From assembly GCA_010365215.1 (NCBI GenBank), contig JAAFGT010000031.1, forward strand, positions 1-40,765: a stretch of DNA of 40,765 nt, read 5' to 3'. Each line of letters begins with the position of its first letter. The stretch's first letter is position 1. Under the pieces are notes generated by a model. The model worked only from the letters and a program-made list of their open reading frames with translations. It had not been told where the DNA came from and made no database searches. The DNA comes from Acidipila sp. Lineage in GTDB: Bacteria > Acidobacteriota > Terriglobia > Acidiferrales > UBA7541. Made by a program: the position numbers and the translations under genes. Of this stretch, positions 15,780 through 23,814 are shown in pieces.

Positions 15780-17078
15780 TCAAGGCGTGACCGGCTGTGG
15801 AACCGCGCCCGTAACCGCCGCGGGGCTCAAAGCCTTAGCGAGCTGAGCATTGAGGTCAGGCATGAGGGCGATCCATTTGTCGCGCGAAGCGGAAAATTCG
15901 CCCATCTGATGTTTCGCCACCGGCTCGGCGGGCGGCAGCTTGAGCGCTTCAAAATTGCGGAAGGTGCCTTGTTGCTTGATGCGGAAATCGAGGTGCGGCC
16001 CGGTGGCGAGGCCGGTATGGCCCACCAGGCCGATGCGCTGCCCTTGACCTACTTCCTGGCCTCCGCGAACGAGAATGCGCGAGAGATGCAGGTACATGGT
16101 TTCGTAGCCGTTGGAATGGCGCACATGAACCATATTTCCGTCGCCGCCCTTGCGTCCCGCGAAGAGCACGCGCCCCGAGCCAATGGACTGTACCGGCGAG
16201 CCTTCCGGCGCGCCGTAGTCGATCCCCAGGTGCGCACGGTGAACTTTCAAGATGGGATGGAAACGGTTCAGGCTGAAGTGCGAAGTAATCGGCGCGGCGA
16301 ACTGCAGCGGCGAACGGAGAAAGGCTTTCTTCATAGCTTTGCCGTCGGTGCCGTAGTAGGCGGTGTGCCCGGCGGCGTCGTGAAAGAGGACCGCGCGGAA
16401 ATGCCGGCTGCCGGTGTTGTATTCCGCGGCCAGGACGCGACCGTAAGCAGCGGTCTGCCCGCTGGCATAGCGCTTTTTCTCGACGACCACGCGGAAGGTG
16501 TCGCCGGGACGAGTGTCGGTGTTGAAATCGAGATCCCAGCCAAAGATTTCCGCGAGCGACATAGCCAACTCAGGCTTTTCACCCGCGTCGGTGACCGCGT
16601 TGAAGAGCGAATCTTCCACACGCCCAGCCGCCCCGACAGCCTCGGTGGTCACCGGGATGGACTTAATCTCCGCGTGGAACTGATCTCCGCTCGGAGCTAC
16701 CCACAGCTCGCGCTCCGCATCGATGCGATAGCGCACCGCACGCAGCTCGCCCAGCACCGAGCGGCCAACGGCCATCTGGTTCCCTGCGCGCACGTGCCGG
16801 AAGTCGAACACCGCACCCGCTGCGGAAATGATCCCGGCGATGCTGGCCTGCTCCACGCCCATGCGCGTCAGCGCGTCACCAAACAACAGCCCCGACGGCA
16901 CTTTGCGCTCGGTGAACATAACCACGGTGGCGTGGATATGGTCCGCGACATCGCGCGCCAGTTGCGCTTCACGCGCAAACTGAGCTTCAAACATCTGCTT
17001 TTGCTGGAATGACCACACCAGAAAACCGCCAGCCGCCAGTAAAAATAAAAAAGACAGAATCCTTCCCATCCGGATCAC
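15780..17078 (-). CDS. membrane-anchored M23 peptidase (peptidoglycan hydrolase)
   Basis: A periplasmic zinc endopeptidase likely to cut peptidoglycan cross-links. The 432 residues have one N-terminal membrane anchor (about 7-23), a LysM-like/OapA region (about 50-250), and a C-terminal M23 domain (about 265-370). The metal motif HLGIDYG (His283, Asp287) and His331 in MYLHLS are present. The usual final HxH is HLD here (His362, Asp364), so the last zinc ligand is Asp rather than His. The start is GTG at 17078 with GGAGG 5 bases upstream. The penicillin-binding gene lies upstream on the same strand, separated by about 300 bases. Confidence 0.88.
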   Translation of the reverse strand: MIRMGRILSFLFLLAAGGFLVWSFQQKQMFEAQFAREAQLARDVADHIHATVVMFTERKVPSGLLFGDALTRMGVEQASIAGIISAAGAVFDFRHVRAGNQMAVGRSVLGELRAVRYRIDAERELWVAPSGDQFHAEIKSIPVTTEAVGAAGRVEDSLFNAVTDAGEKPELAMSLAEIFGWDLDFNTDTRPGDTFRVVVEKKRYASGQTAAYGRVLAAEYNTGSRHFRAVLFHDAAGHTAYYGTDGKAMKKAFLRSPLQFAAPITSHFSLNRFHPILKVHRAHLGIDYGAPEGSPVQSIGSGRVLFAGRKGGDGNMVHVRHSNGYETMYLHLSRILVRGGQEVGQGQRIGLVGHTGLATGPHLDFRIKQQGTFRNFEALKLPPAEPVAKHQMGEFSASRDKWIALMPDLNAQLAKALSPAAVTGAVPQPVTP

Positions 17079-17384
17079 GGTGCCTCCAAAAAGTAAGACG
17101 GTGGCCTGTTTACGGAGCCGCGCTCGTTCTAGAATGCCGGGAGTCTAACGTAAGCCGTAGACTCCGTTCAAGGCCGCGTTGTGACAGTTGAATGATTCGG
17201 GACCGCAGCGCTGGGCAGCGCCGGCTCCTCAGATAAATGACCCCGCCAAAAAAGCTTGTCGCCCTACAAAAATAGAGTGTCCGGAGGGTTTTGCCAACTT
17301 CTAATCGATTTGCGCGATACCAGAGGGTAATCGGCGGCTAAATCACTGAGTTGTTTGGAGAAAGGCCAAGCAAGACGGAGCAAA
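17079..17384 (-). promoter_or_regulatory. intergenic region with a possible promoter for the M23 gene
   Basis: About 306 bases lie between the stop of the penicillin-binding gene and the start of the M23 peptidase gene. On the minus strand TTGAAC (17171-17166) and TTAGAC (17148-17143) are 17 bases apart and could be the M23 promoter. I see no open frame with a credible start, no RNA gene, and no clear terminator in the rest. Confidence 0.4.
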
Positions 17385-18530
17385 TCAACGGGCGGAGGCT
17401 ACTTCCGGGTGGAGCACCGGGGTCACCGCGCCGGAAAAAAAATTCTGTTCGCGCAGGCGGTGGTAAATCCTTCCCGCGATTTCGCTGGCGGCGGGGCCGC
17501 TCACGCGATGGCGATACCCGCGCAGCAACACCACGACCACCAACCGGGGATGCTCGGCATTGAGGTAAGAATAAAACCATCCGATGCGCGTGCCCTGTTC
17601 CGAGCAGGTGCCGGTCTTTCCCAGAATCTGCTCGCCATCCGGATCGTAGCTGTGCTTCGCGGTGCCATAAAGAACCGCGGCCAGCATGCCCTCGCGGATG
17701 TCCGGCAGCAGCGAAGCAATTTCCAGTTTGCGCTTCACCAGCGGAGCAAAGTCGCGCCGTTCCTGAGTGCTGCGCGGGTACTGCAGGTAATAAAGCGTCC
17801 CGCCATTGGCCAGCGTAGTGGCCACCGCGGCCAGCTGCAGCGGCGTAATTTCAATCCCCTCTCCGAAGCTGGACATGCGCGCCACGCCGCCGTGTTCAGG
17901 CGGCAGGTGCGGCAGCGTTCCAGGATGCTCCTCGAGAATGTTCCGGCCCGCCAGTTCGCCCAGTCCCAACTGCTTGGCGTAGCGCGCCACCGTGGAGAAC
18001 CCCATCTGGCTGCCCAGCGATTCAAAAAATGCGTTATTCGAGTGCGCCAGAGCTTCGGTGAGGTTCATGTAATGACGGCGCGAAACCTTGAGCATGCTGT
18101 CGCGATTGATCACGCCCTCTTCGAGCGCAGCCACAGCAATCACCGGCTTGATCGTGGAGCAGGGGATAAAACCGGAAGAGAAAACCAGCTTCTGGTTTAC
18201 CGCGGTGAGGATGCGCCCGGTGTTCGGGTCCACGGCCAGCACGGCGCCGTCGCGATGCCCCAAAGCCTCGATGGCGGAAGCCCGCAGGACGGCATCGTCA
18301 AACTCAGAAATGTCATCTTTGGCAGGGTCAACTTCAGGGCCGAGCCTGCGTGAATACCTCGACGCTGCATACCTTTTGGAAACATGTCTAACCGGATGGC
18401 GCTTGGAGGAGGTGCGGTGAGTGCGGGCCTGTGCCGGTAAACCCAGCCCCAGCAATAACATCAGCAGCGAAACGGTACTGAGCGTGACTTTAGACAGGGG
18501 AGCACGTTTCCCGCCTGGGCTGGAGGCCAT
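17385..18530 (-). CDS. penicillin-binding transpeptidase domain protein
   Basis: A serine acyl-enzyme of the penicillin-binding family, likely a periplasmic peptidoglycan transpeptidase. All three motifs are present in the 381 residues: SxxK as Ser125-Lys128 in PCSTIKP, SxN as Ser164-Asn166 in AHSNNAFF, and KTG as Lys305-Gly307 in LGKTGTC. An N-terminal signal or anchor (about 13-35) is followed by a very basic stretch rich in Arg, His, Lys and Ser (36-63). There is no transglycosylase domain and no room for the usual class B pedestal domain. A beta-lactamase-like relative is the alternative, but the STIKP and GRNILEEHPG context fits transpeptidases better. Confidence 0.87.
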   Translation of the reverse strand: MASSPGGKRAPLSKVTLSTVSLLMLLLGLGLPAQARTHRTSSKRHPVRHVSKRYAASRYSRRLGPEVDPAKDDISEFDDAVLRASAIEALGHRDGAVLAVDPNTGRILTAVNQKLVFSSGFIPCSTIKPVIAVAALEEGVINRDSMLKVSRRHYMNLTEALAHSNNAFFESLGSQMGFSTVARYAKQLGLGELAGRNILEEHPGTLPHLPPEHGGVARMSSFGEGIEITPLQLAAVATTLANGGTLYYLQYPRSTQERRDFAPLVKRKLEIASLLPDIREGMLAAVLYGTAKHSYDPDGEQILGKTGTCSEQGTRIGWFYSYLNAEHPRLVVVVLLRGYRHRVSGPAASEIAGRIYHRLREQNFFSGAVTPVLHPEVASAR

Positions 18531-18657
18531 GTCTCATTCTGCACAGAAGCCGCTCGTCCCGCAAGGAATAATGTGAACGGGGGTTTACTACCTCGGTCCA
18601 TGACCCCTGAAGGTTAAGGATGGAAGGAGCGCAACTCGAAATCTGGCTTCTGGAATA

Positions 18658-18703
18658 GCACAGGCACTGTGGCCTGCGCCGCACAGTGAAGAGTGGCTGT
18701 GCC
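18658..18703. repeat. imperfect 23-bp tandem repeat with inverted arms
   Basis: Two adjacent 23-base units, each starting GCACAG and ending GCC, occupy the gap between the divergent penicillin-binding and four-repeat genes. The block can also fold: GCACAG (18658) pairs with CTGTGC near 18696, and ACTGTG pairs with CACAGT inside it. It lies in the expected 5' leader of the gene at 18752, so it may be a structured leader, or a dispersed intergenic repeat. Confidence 0.5.
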
Positions 18704-18751
18704 ACAAAAACCCTGAATGAATTAACACCCAATTTCGGCGATGGAGGAAAA

Positions 18752-20068
18752 ATGACGAAGACAGTAAGCAGCGCAAGGAAAACCGCTTGGCTTCTGACGC
18801 TGGTGGCGACATTTCTGTTCGCTTTCGCGGGCAGCGCCAAGGCCCAGAGCGGACAGCTCATCAGCGCGGACTATGGCACGGGGGTCAACCGTGTGGATGT
18901 CACATCCCGCCTGCAGTCCATGTCGCAGAACGGATACATAAATTTTCAGGTCAGCAATGACAACCTGGGTGGCGACCCGGTGCCCAACCAGCCCAAGGAA
19001 CTTCGCGTCCGCCTTCGCGACAATAGCGGCCGTACGCGCGATTACCGGTTCCACGAAGGCGACACCGTCAGCCTCACTTTCGATACCGGCGGCTACAACC
19101 CCGGCTACAACCAGGGCTCCAATCAGGGCTACGATCCCAACGGTAACCGCGGAACCTACGGTCAATCGAATGGCCGCTCTCGCAACGCCCGCGTCCGGAT
19201 CATTAGCGCCCGCTACGGCGCCGGAAATTCGTGGAGAAACGTCACCAGCAGAGTGCAGCGTCTGGTCCGCAGTAACAACACCAGTGTGAAAGTCAACAAC
19301 ACCAACCTGGGCGGTGATCCCGCCGAGGGCCGGAACAAGTGGCTGGAAGTGGTGTACGAATCTCGAGGCCAGCGCCAGGACGCCCGCTTCGCCGAAGGCG
19401 ATTACATTAATTTTACCAGCCTCAACGGCGGCACAGGCGGCTACCGGAACGGCGATCAGGACCGAGACCACGACAGAGACCGCAATACCGGTGGTGGCTA
19501 CAACCGCGGCGGTTACTCCGGCCTGCGCATTACCAGCGCGCGATACGGCGCCGGCAACAGGTGGATGGATGTAACCGGCATCGTGCAGAGCCAGATTACC
19601 GGCAACAGCATCAACATCAAAGTGAACAACACCAACATGGGCGGCGACCCGGCCGAGAACCAGCCCAAGTGGCTGGAAGTGGAGTGGGACTCCAGCACCG
19701 GACACCAGAGCACGCGCATTCAGGAAGGTGGTTACCTGAATCTTTCCGATACCGGCGCGAACAACTCGGGAGGCTACGGCAATAACCCTGGAACTTACGG
19801 GAATCCTGGAACCTATGGCGGCGGGTATGCGGGTCTTCGTATCATCAGTGCCCGTTACGGCGCCGGAAATCAATGGATGGATGTGACCAACACGCTGCAG
19901 AATTTCGTCAGCGGCGGCAGCATCAACGTCAAGGTCAACAACACCAACATGGGTGGAGATCCCGCCGCGGAACAGCACAAAGTGCTGGAAGTGCAGTACC
20001 AGTCGCAGTCCGGCATCCAAACCACCACCATCGCCGAGGGAGATTACCTCAACCTCTCGCCTCGATAA
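18752..20068 (+). CDS. secreted protein with four DUF3395-like repeats
   Basis: The function is not known. The 438-residue protein has a signal peptide (cut near AKAQ, residue 32) and four copies of a domain of about 75 residues: roughly 35-110, 148-222, 258-332 and 362-436. Each copy has the pattern ISARYGAGN-x-W-x-DVT, then a VNNTNMGGDP core, then K-x-LEV and EGDYLNL. The pattern resembles DUF3395, known from the C-terminus of DnaJC11-type proteins. Linkers are rich in Gly, Tyr, Asn and Pro. Copies 2-4 are much more alike than copy 1, which suggests recent internal duplication. ATG at 18752 has GGAGG 5 bases upstream. It is probably periplasmic or extracellular. Confidence 0.82.
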   Translation: MTKTVSSARKTAWLLTLVATFLFAFAGSAKAQSGQLISADYGTGVNRVDVTSRLQSMSQNGYINFQVSNDNLGGDPVPNQPKELRVRLRDNSGRTRDYRFHEGDTVSLTFDTGGYNPGYNQGSNQGYDPNGNRGTYGQSNGRSRNARVRIISARYGAGNSWRNVTSRVQRLVRSNNTSVKVNNTNLGGDPAEGRNKWLEVVYESRGQRQDARFAEGDYINFTSLNGGTGGYRNGDQDRDHDRDRNTGGGYNRGGYSGLRITSARYGAGNRWMDVTGIVQSQITGNSINIKVNNTNMGGDPAENQPKWLEVEWDSSTGHQSTRIQEGGYLNLSDTGANNSGGYGNNPGTYGNPGTYGGGYAGLRIISARYGAGNQWMDVTNTLQNFVSGGSINVKVNNTNMGGDPAAEQHKVLEVQYQSQSGIQTTTIAEGDYLNLSPR

Positions 20069-20149
20069 TGGCGGCTACTTAAACGCGGCGTGCTGCTGGC
20101 CGTAGGCGACTCACACATCGGCAGAGCTGGAAACGAAAAAAAAAGTTGA

Positions 20150-20181
20150 AGGCCGCACGAACTTCGTGCGGCCTTTGTCTT
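20150..20181. terminator. bidirectional terminator between the repeat protein and recA
   Basis: A perfect 12-base inverted repeat, AGGCCGCACGAA / TTCGTGCGGCCT (20150-20174), is followed by TTTGTCTT in the plus direction. In the minus direction a 9-T run follows after a few bases. The genes on both sides converge here, so it can end both transcripts. Confidence 0.8.
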
Positions 20182-20294
20182 ATCTCACAGCATCCGGAAT
20201 TGCGGCGGGGAAGGTTGTTTGATTGCGCGCTTCCCTGCCTCAGGAGTACGCTGCCGGCAGGTCACAGACGCTAAACTCATCGAGGAATCTCCTG

Positions 20295-21386
20295 CTACCG
20301 CGCGGTTTTGGATTTGGCCGCTGCCGCCGGATTCGGCACCGCGGCTAGAGTTGGCGCGGGGGCGGCCGCGGCGGCGGGAGCCGGCGTGGCAAACCCTGCG
20401 ATCGCCAGCGTCTTGCGCAGTTGGTTTTCCAGCTTATCGGCGATGTCTTTATTCTCCCGCAGGAACAGCCGGGCCTGCTCGCGGCCCTGTCCCAGACGCT
20501 CGCCGCCGAACGAGATCCACGTGCCGCTCTTCTCCAGGACGTTCTTATCCACACCGACGTCGATCAGGTCGGTCTCTCGGGAAATACCCTCGCCATAAAT
20601 AATATCGAACTCGGCTTCGCGGAACGGCGCGGACACTTTATTCTTCACAATTTTCGCGCGCGTGCGCGAGCCTACCACCTTATCGCCCTCCTTGATGGCC
20701 TGGATGCGGCGAATATCCACGCGAATGGTGGAATAAAACTTCAACGCGCGCCCCCCGGTGGTGGTTTCCGGGTTGCCGAACATCACGCCGATTTTCTCGC
20801 GGATCTGGTTGATGAAGATCAGGCAGGTCTTGGACTTGGAGACGAACGCGGTCAGCTTGCGCAGCGCCTGCGACATCAGCCGCGCCTGCAGTCCCATGGT
20901 GGGCTCGCCCATATCGCCTTCCAACTCCGCTTTGGGTACCAGCGCCGCCACCGAATCGATCACAATTACGTCCACGCCGCCGGTGCGGATTAAAGTCTCG
21001 GTAATTTCGAGCGCCTGCTCGCCGTTGTCCGGCTGCGAGACCAGCAGGTTATCCACGTCCACTCCCAGCCGGCGCGCGTAGGTCGGGTCCAGGGCATGCT
21101 CGGCGTCGATAAACGCCGCCTGGCCGCCGAGCTTTTGCGCCTGCGCGATGACCTGAAGCGCGAGCGTGGTTTTGCCGCCCGATTCCGGCCCGTAAATTTC
21201 GATCACGCGGCCGCGTGGAAACCCTCCGACACCCAGCGCCAGATCGATGGATATCGATCCCGTGGGGATCACGCTGACCGGCACGAACACGTCTTTGCTG
21301 CCCAGGCGCATGATCGAGCCTTTGCCGTATTGTTTCTCGATCTGGGAAATCGCCGCCTCGAGCATCTTGGTCTTTTCGTCGGACAT
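20295..21386 (-). CDS. recA: RecA recombinase
   Basis: ATP-dependent strand-exchange protein and co-protease for LexA. The 363 residues have the normal core: Walker A GPESGGKT (66-73), Walker B-type [14 protein letters not shown], the L1/L2 region with [19 protein letters not shown] and [20 protein letters not shown], and the C-terminal domain to about 332. The last 31 residues are an Ala/Pro-rich tail ending KSKTAR, whereas E. coli RecA ends in an acidic tail. ATG at 21386 has AGGAG upstream. The element at 21507-21527 matches the one in the lexA promoter, so damage-inducible control by LexA is likely. Confidence 0.98.
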   Translation of the reverse strand: MSDEKTKMLEAAISQIEKQYGKGSIMRLGSKDVFVPVSVIPTGSISIDLALGVGGFPRGRVIEIYGPESGGKTTLALQVIAQAQKLGGQAAFIDAEHALDPTYARRLGVDVDNLLVSQPDNGEQALEITETLIRTGGVDVIVIDSVAALVPKAELEGDMGEPTMGLQARLMSQALRKLTAFVSKSKTCLIFINQIREKIGVMFGNPETTTGGRALKFYSTIRVDIRRIQAIKEGDKVVGSRTRAKIVKNKVSAPFREAEFDIIYGEGISRETDLIDVGVDKNVLEKSGTWISFGGERLGQGREQARLFLRENKDIADKLENQLRKTLAIAGFATPAPAAAAAPAPTLAAVPNPAAAAKSKTAR

Positions 21387-21506
21387 CGCTGGCGCTCCTG
21401 TGTACTACTAAGGTAAGTCCCAAGCCAAATGGTTTCCGCAGTGTACACCCGCCGGGGCCCCCCGGAAGGATGAATCTGGCCAGGTCCCAATTTGGCCATC
21501 CTAGCC

Positions 21507-21527
21507 CATAGGCGAACAAAAAGCAAA
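21507..21527 (-). promoter_or_regulatory. candidate SOS (LexA) box upstream of recA
   Basis: On the minus strand this reads TTTGC-N6-TTCGCCTATG. Aligned with the lexA promoter element (8349-8369) it is identical at 17 of 21 positions, including the block TTCGCCTA and both half-sites at the same 11-base spacing. It lies about 120 bases before the recA ATG. No strong -35/-10 pair is evident around it. Confidence 0.55.
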
Positions 21528-21630
21528 GGATATTAAGGTTCCTTCGCTGCGGGGCTGGAGCTGCGATCGGGGCAGGGGCGGAGACATCCAACTTTATTAA
21601 AGCGTGAGAAATGACGGGATCGTCTGCTCC

Positions 21631-22494
21631 TCACCGATCGTATTGATAGAACCCCTTCCCGGATTTGCGCCCCAACCAACCCGCGGCCACGTACTTTCTG
21701 AGCAAAGGACAAGCGCGGTATTTCGGATCACCAAATCCTTTGTACAGCACTTCGAGAATATCCAGGCATACGTCGAGGCCAATAAAATCCGCCAATTCCA
21801 GCGGCCCCATCGGATGGTTCATGCCCATTTTCATCACCGCATCCACGGATTCCGGTGTGGCTACGCCTTCCATCACCGCGAAAATCGCCTCATTGATCAT
21901 GGGCAGCAGCACGCGGTTGGAGACAAATCCCGGCGCATCGTTCACCGCCACAGGCTTTTTTTCCAGGCGCTGGCACAGCGCGATGGTGGTGGCAAAAGTT
22001 TCATCGCTGGTCTGCAGCCCGCGGATGACCTCCACAAGCTGCATCACCGGCACAGGATTCATGAAGTGCATGCCCACAAACCTTTCCGGCCGCGAAGTGA
22101 GCGCCGCAAGCGCGGTGATGGAAATCGAGGACGTGTTGCTGGCCAGAATAACACCTGGCCGCAGCGCGGAATCCGCCTCGCACAACACGCGCGTCTTGAT
22201 CTCCAGCGACTCCGGCACGGCCTCGACGGCGAAATCCGCCTCGGCCAAAGCGGTCATCTCCGTGACCATTTTCACGCGTCCGAGGATCGCAGCACGATCC
22301 GCCTCGGCTACTTTGCCCTTTTTAATTTCGCGCTCCAAGTTCTTGCCGATGGTTTCGAGCGCGCGGTCGAGGAAGCGCTGCTCCACGTCGCGGAGGATCA
22401 CGCGAAAGCCGCTGCGCGCGAAGACGTGGGCAATGCCGTTGCCCATGGTCCCCGCACCCAGCACGGCTACGGTCTTGATGTTTTCGATGCTCAC
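21631..22494 (-). CDS. 3-hydroxybutyryl-CoA / 3-hydroxyacyl-CoA dehydrogenase
   Basis: Oxidises (S)-3-hydroxyacyl-CoA to 3-ketoacyl-CoA with NAD+ (or the reverse). The 287 residues contain the Rossmann motif GAGTMG (13-18), a VEAVPESLEIK segment, SNTSSISIT, and the catalytic dyad His143 in GMHFMNPVP with Glu155. The C-terminal helical domain ends LGRKSGKGFYQY. The size matches single-domain enzymes such as Hbd or PaaH rather than the large FadB fusion. The start is GTG at 22494 with GAGGA upstream. The thiolase gene lies directly upstream on the same strand, so the pair can run beta-oxidation or acetoacetyl-CoA chemistry together. Confidence 0.93.
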   Translation of the reverse strand: MSIENIKTVAVLGAGTMGNGIAHVFARSGFRVILRDVEQRFLDRALETIGKNLEREIKKGKVAEADRAAILGRVKMVTEMTALAEADFAVEAVPESLEIKTRVLCEADSALRPGVILASNTSSISITALAALTSRPERFVGMHFMNPVPVMQLVEVIRGLQTSDETFATTIALCQRLEKKPVAVNDAPGFVSNRVLLPMINEAIFAVMEGVATPESVDAVMKMGMNHPMGPLELADFIGLDVCLDILEVLYKGFGDPKYRACPLLRKYVAAGWLGRKSGKGFYQYDR

Positions 22495-22513
22495 AGTTGC
22501 TGTCCTCGTAGGA

Positions 22514-22529
22514 GCGGGGCTCGCCCCGC
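22514..22529. repeat. small G/C-rich palindrome, REP-like
   Basis: GCGGGG-CTCG-CCCCGC, within GTAGGAGCGGGGCTCGCC, forms a compact hairpin 20 bases before the hydroxyacyl-CoA dehydrogenase start, between it and the thiolase gene. The form resembles bacterial REP elements. Only one copy is seen in this window, so its repetitive nature is not shown. Confidence 0.4.
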
Positions 22530-22602
22530 CCTGCTCAGCATTGACGCGAGGTGGCCCTGCAAAATTGGCAGTTACAAGAAAAACTTCTGCAACATTGGGC
22601 CT

Positions 22603-23784
22603 TTACCGCTCGACGGCCAGGGCCACAGCGTTGCCGCCGCCCAGGCAAAGCGCGGCAATCCCGCGATGGACGTCGCGGCGCTGCATCTCGTAGAGCAGCG
22701 TCACCAGCACGCGCGCGCCCGACGCGCCGATGGGATGCCCTAAGGCTACTGCGCCGCCATTTACGTTTACTTTTTCCGGGTTGAGGCGCGTTTCGCGCAT
22801 CACCGCGATGGCCTGCACGGCGAACGCTTCGTTCAGTTCATAGAGATCCACGTCGCGGTCGCGGTCCCATCCCGTCTTGCGCAGAATTTTCTCAATGGCC
22901 TCCACCGGCGCCATCATCACCCATTTCGGATCAACCCCGCTCACCGACTGAGCGACGATACGCGCCATGGGCGTTTTGCCCAGGCTTGCCGCCAGTCGCT
23001 GGCTGGTTACAATGACCGCCGCGGCGCCGTCATTTGTGCCCGGGGCGTTGCCCGCGGTGACCGTGCCATCCTTCTTGAATGCCGGCTTCAATCGCGCCAG
23101 AGTTTCCAGAGTCGTGTCCGGGCGCGGCGACTCGTCCTTCGTCATCACCAGCGGCGCGCCCTTTTTTTGGGGCACCTCTACGGGCAACACTTGCGCCTCG
23201 AAGAAGCAGGACTGCATCGCGTGCAGCGCCTTGCGGTGACTTTCGACAGCGTAGTGGTCCTGCTCTTCCCGGGTGATGTGATATTTCTCCGCCACCAGCT
23301 CGCCGGTCATGCCCATGTGAAAATCGTTATACACGTCCCACAGCCCGTCCTGGATCATCGAGTCGACGATCTGTCCGTTGCCCAGCCGGTAGCCGGTGCG
23401 CGCCTGCGGAAGCAAGTACGGGCAGTTGGACATGGATTCCATGCCGCCGGCCAGCACGATTTCCGATTCGCCGAGCTGCACGGCCTGCGCGCCCAGCGCC
23501 ACGGCTTTCAAGCCTGAGCCGCAAACCTTATTGATGGTCATGGCCGCCACGCGGTTATCGAGGCCGCCGCGCAGGCCGGCCTGCCGCGCCGGATTCTGCC
23601 CCAGCCCGGCTGAGACCACATTCCCCATGATGATCTCGTCCACCTGGTTGGGCTGGATGCCTGCGCGGCGGACCACTTCGGTGACCACCTTTGCGCCCAA
23701 CTCGACGGCCGTAAACGATGACAAGCCACCCTGGAACTTACCTACCGGCGTGCGCACTGCACTCAGAATTACAGGCGTGTCCAT
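22603..23784 (-). CDS. acetyl-CoA acetyltransferase (thiolase)
   Basis: Condenses two acetyl-CoA to acetoacetyl-CoA or cleaves 3-ketoacyl-CoA. The 393 residues hold the acyl-accepting Cys88 in [11 protein letters not shown], His350 in [12 protein letters not shown], and the second active Cys380 in ALCLGGGNA. The N-terminus ([15 protein letters not shown]) and length are typical of biosynthetic-type thiolases (AtoB/PhaA-like). ATG at 23784 has AGGAG 8 bases upstream. The hydroxyacyl-CoA dehydrogenase gene follows after about 110 bases. Whether the pair serves degradation or synthesis is not visible here. Confidence 0.94.
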   Translation of the reverse strand: MDTPVILSAVRTPVGKFQGGLSSFTAVELGAKVVTEVVRRAGIQPNQVDEIIMGNVVSAGLGQNPARQAGLRGGLDNRVAAMTINKVCGSGLKAVALGAQAVQLGESEIVLAGGMESMSNCPYLLPQARTGYRLGNGQIVDSMIQDGLWDVYNDFHMGMTGELVAEKYHITREEQDHYAVESHRKALHAMQSCFFEAQVLPVEVPQKKGAPLVMTKDESPRPDTTLETLARLKPAFKKDGTVTAGNAPGTNDGAAAVIVTSQRLAASLGKTPMARIVAQSVSGVDPKWVMMAPVEAIEKILRKTGWDRDRDVDLYELNEAFAVQAIAVMRETRLNPEKVNVNGGAVALGHPIGASGARVLVTLLYEMQRRDVHRGIAALCLGGGNAVALAVER

Positions 23785-23814
23785 ATTTATATCTCCTGCG
23801 TCCTATTATCTTTC

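Noticed and set aside
15726-17012. Plus-strand open frame of 428 codons opposite the M23 gene
   Set aside because: Antisense of a gene with clear M23 motifs; no recognisable product.
17079-17384. Possible tRNA or other RNA gene in the 306-base gap
   Set aside because: No cloverleaf, TTCGA loop in context, or other RNA consensus could be found.
18722-20020. Minus-strand open frame of 432 codons with repetitive Val/Ala/Asp pattern
   Set aside because: Its repeats are the antisense of the four-domain secreted protein.
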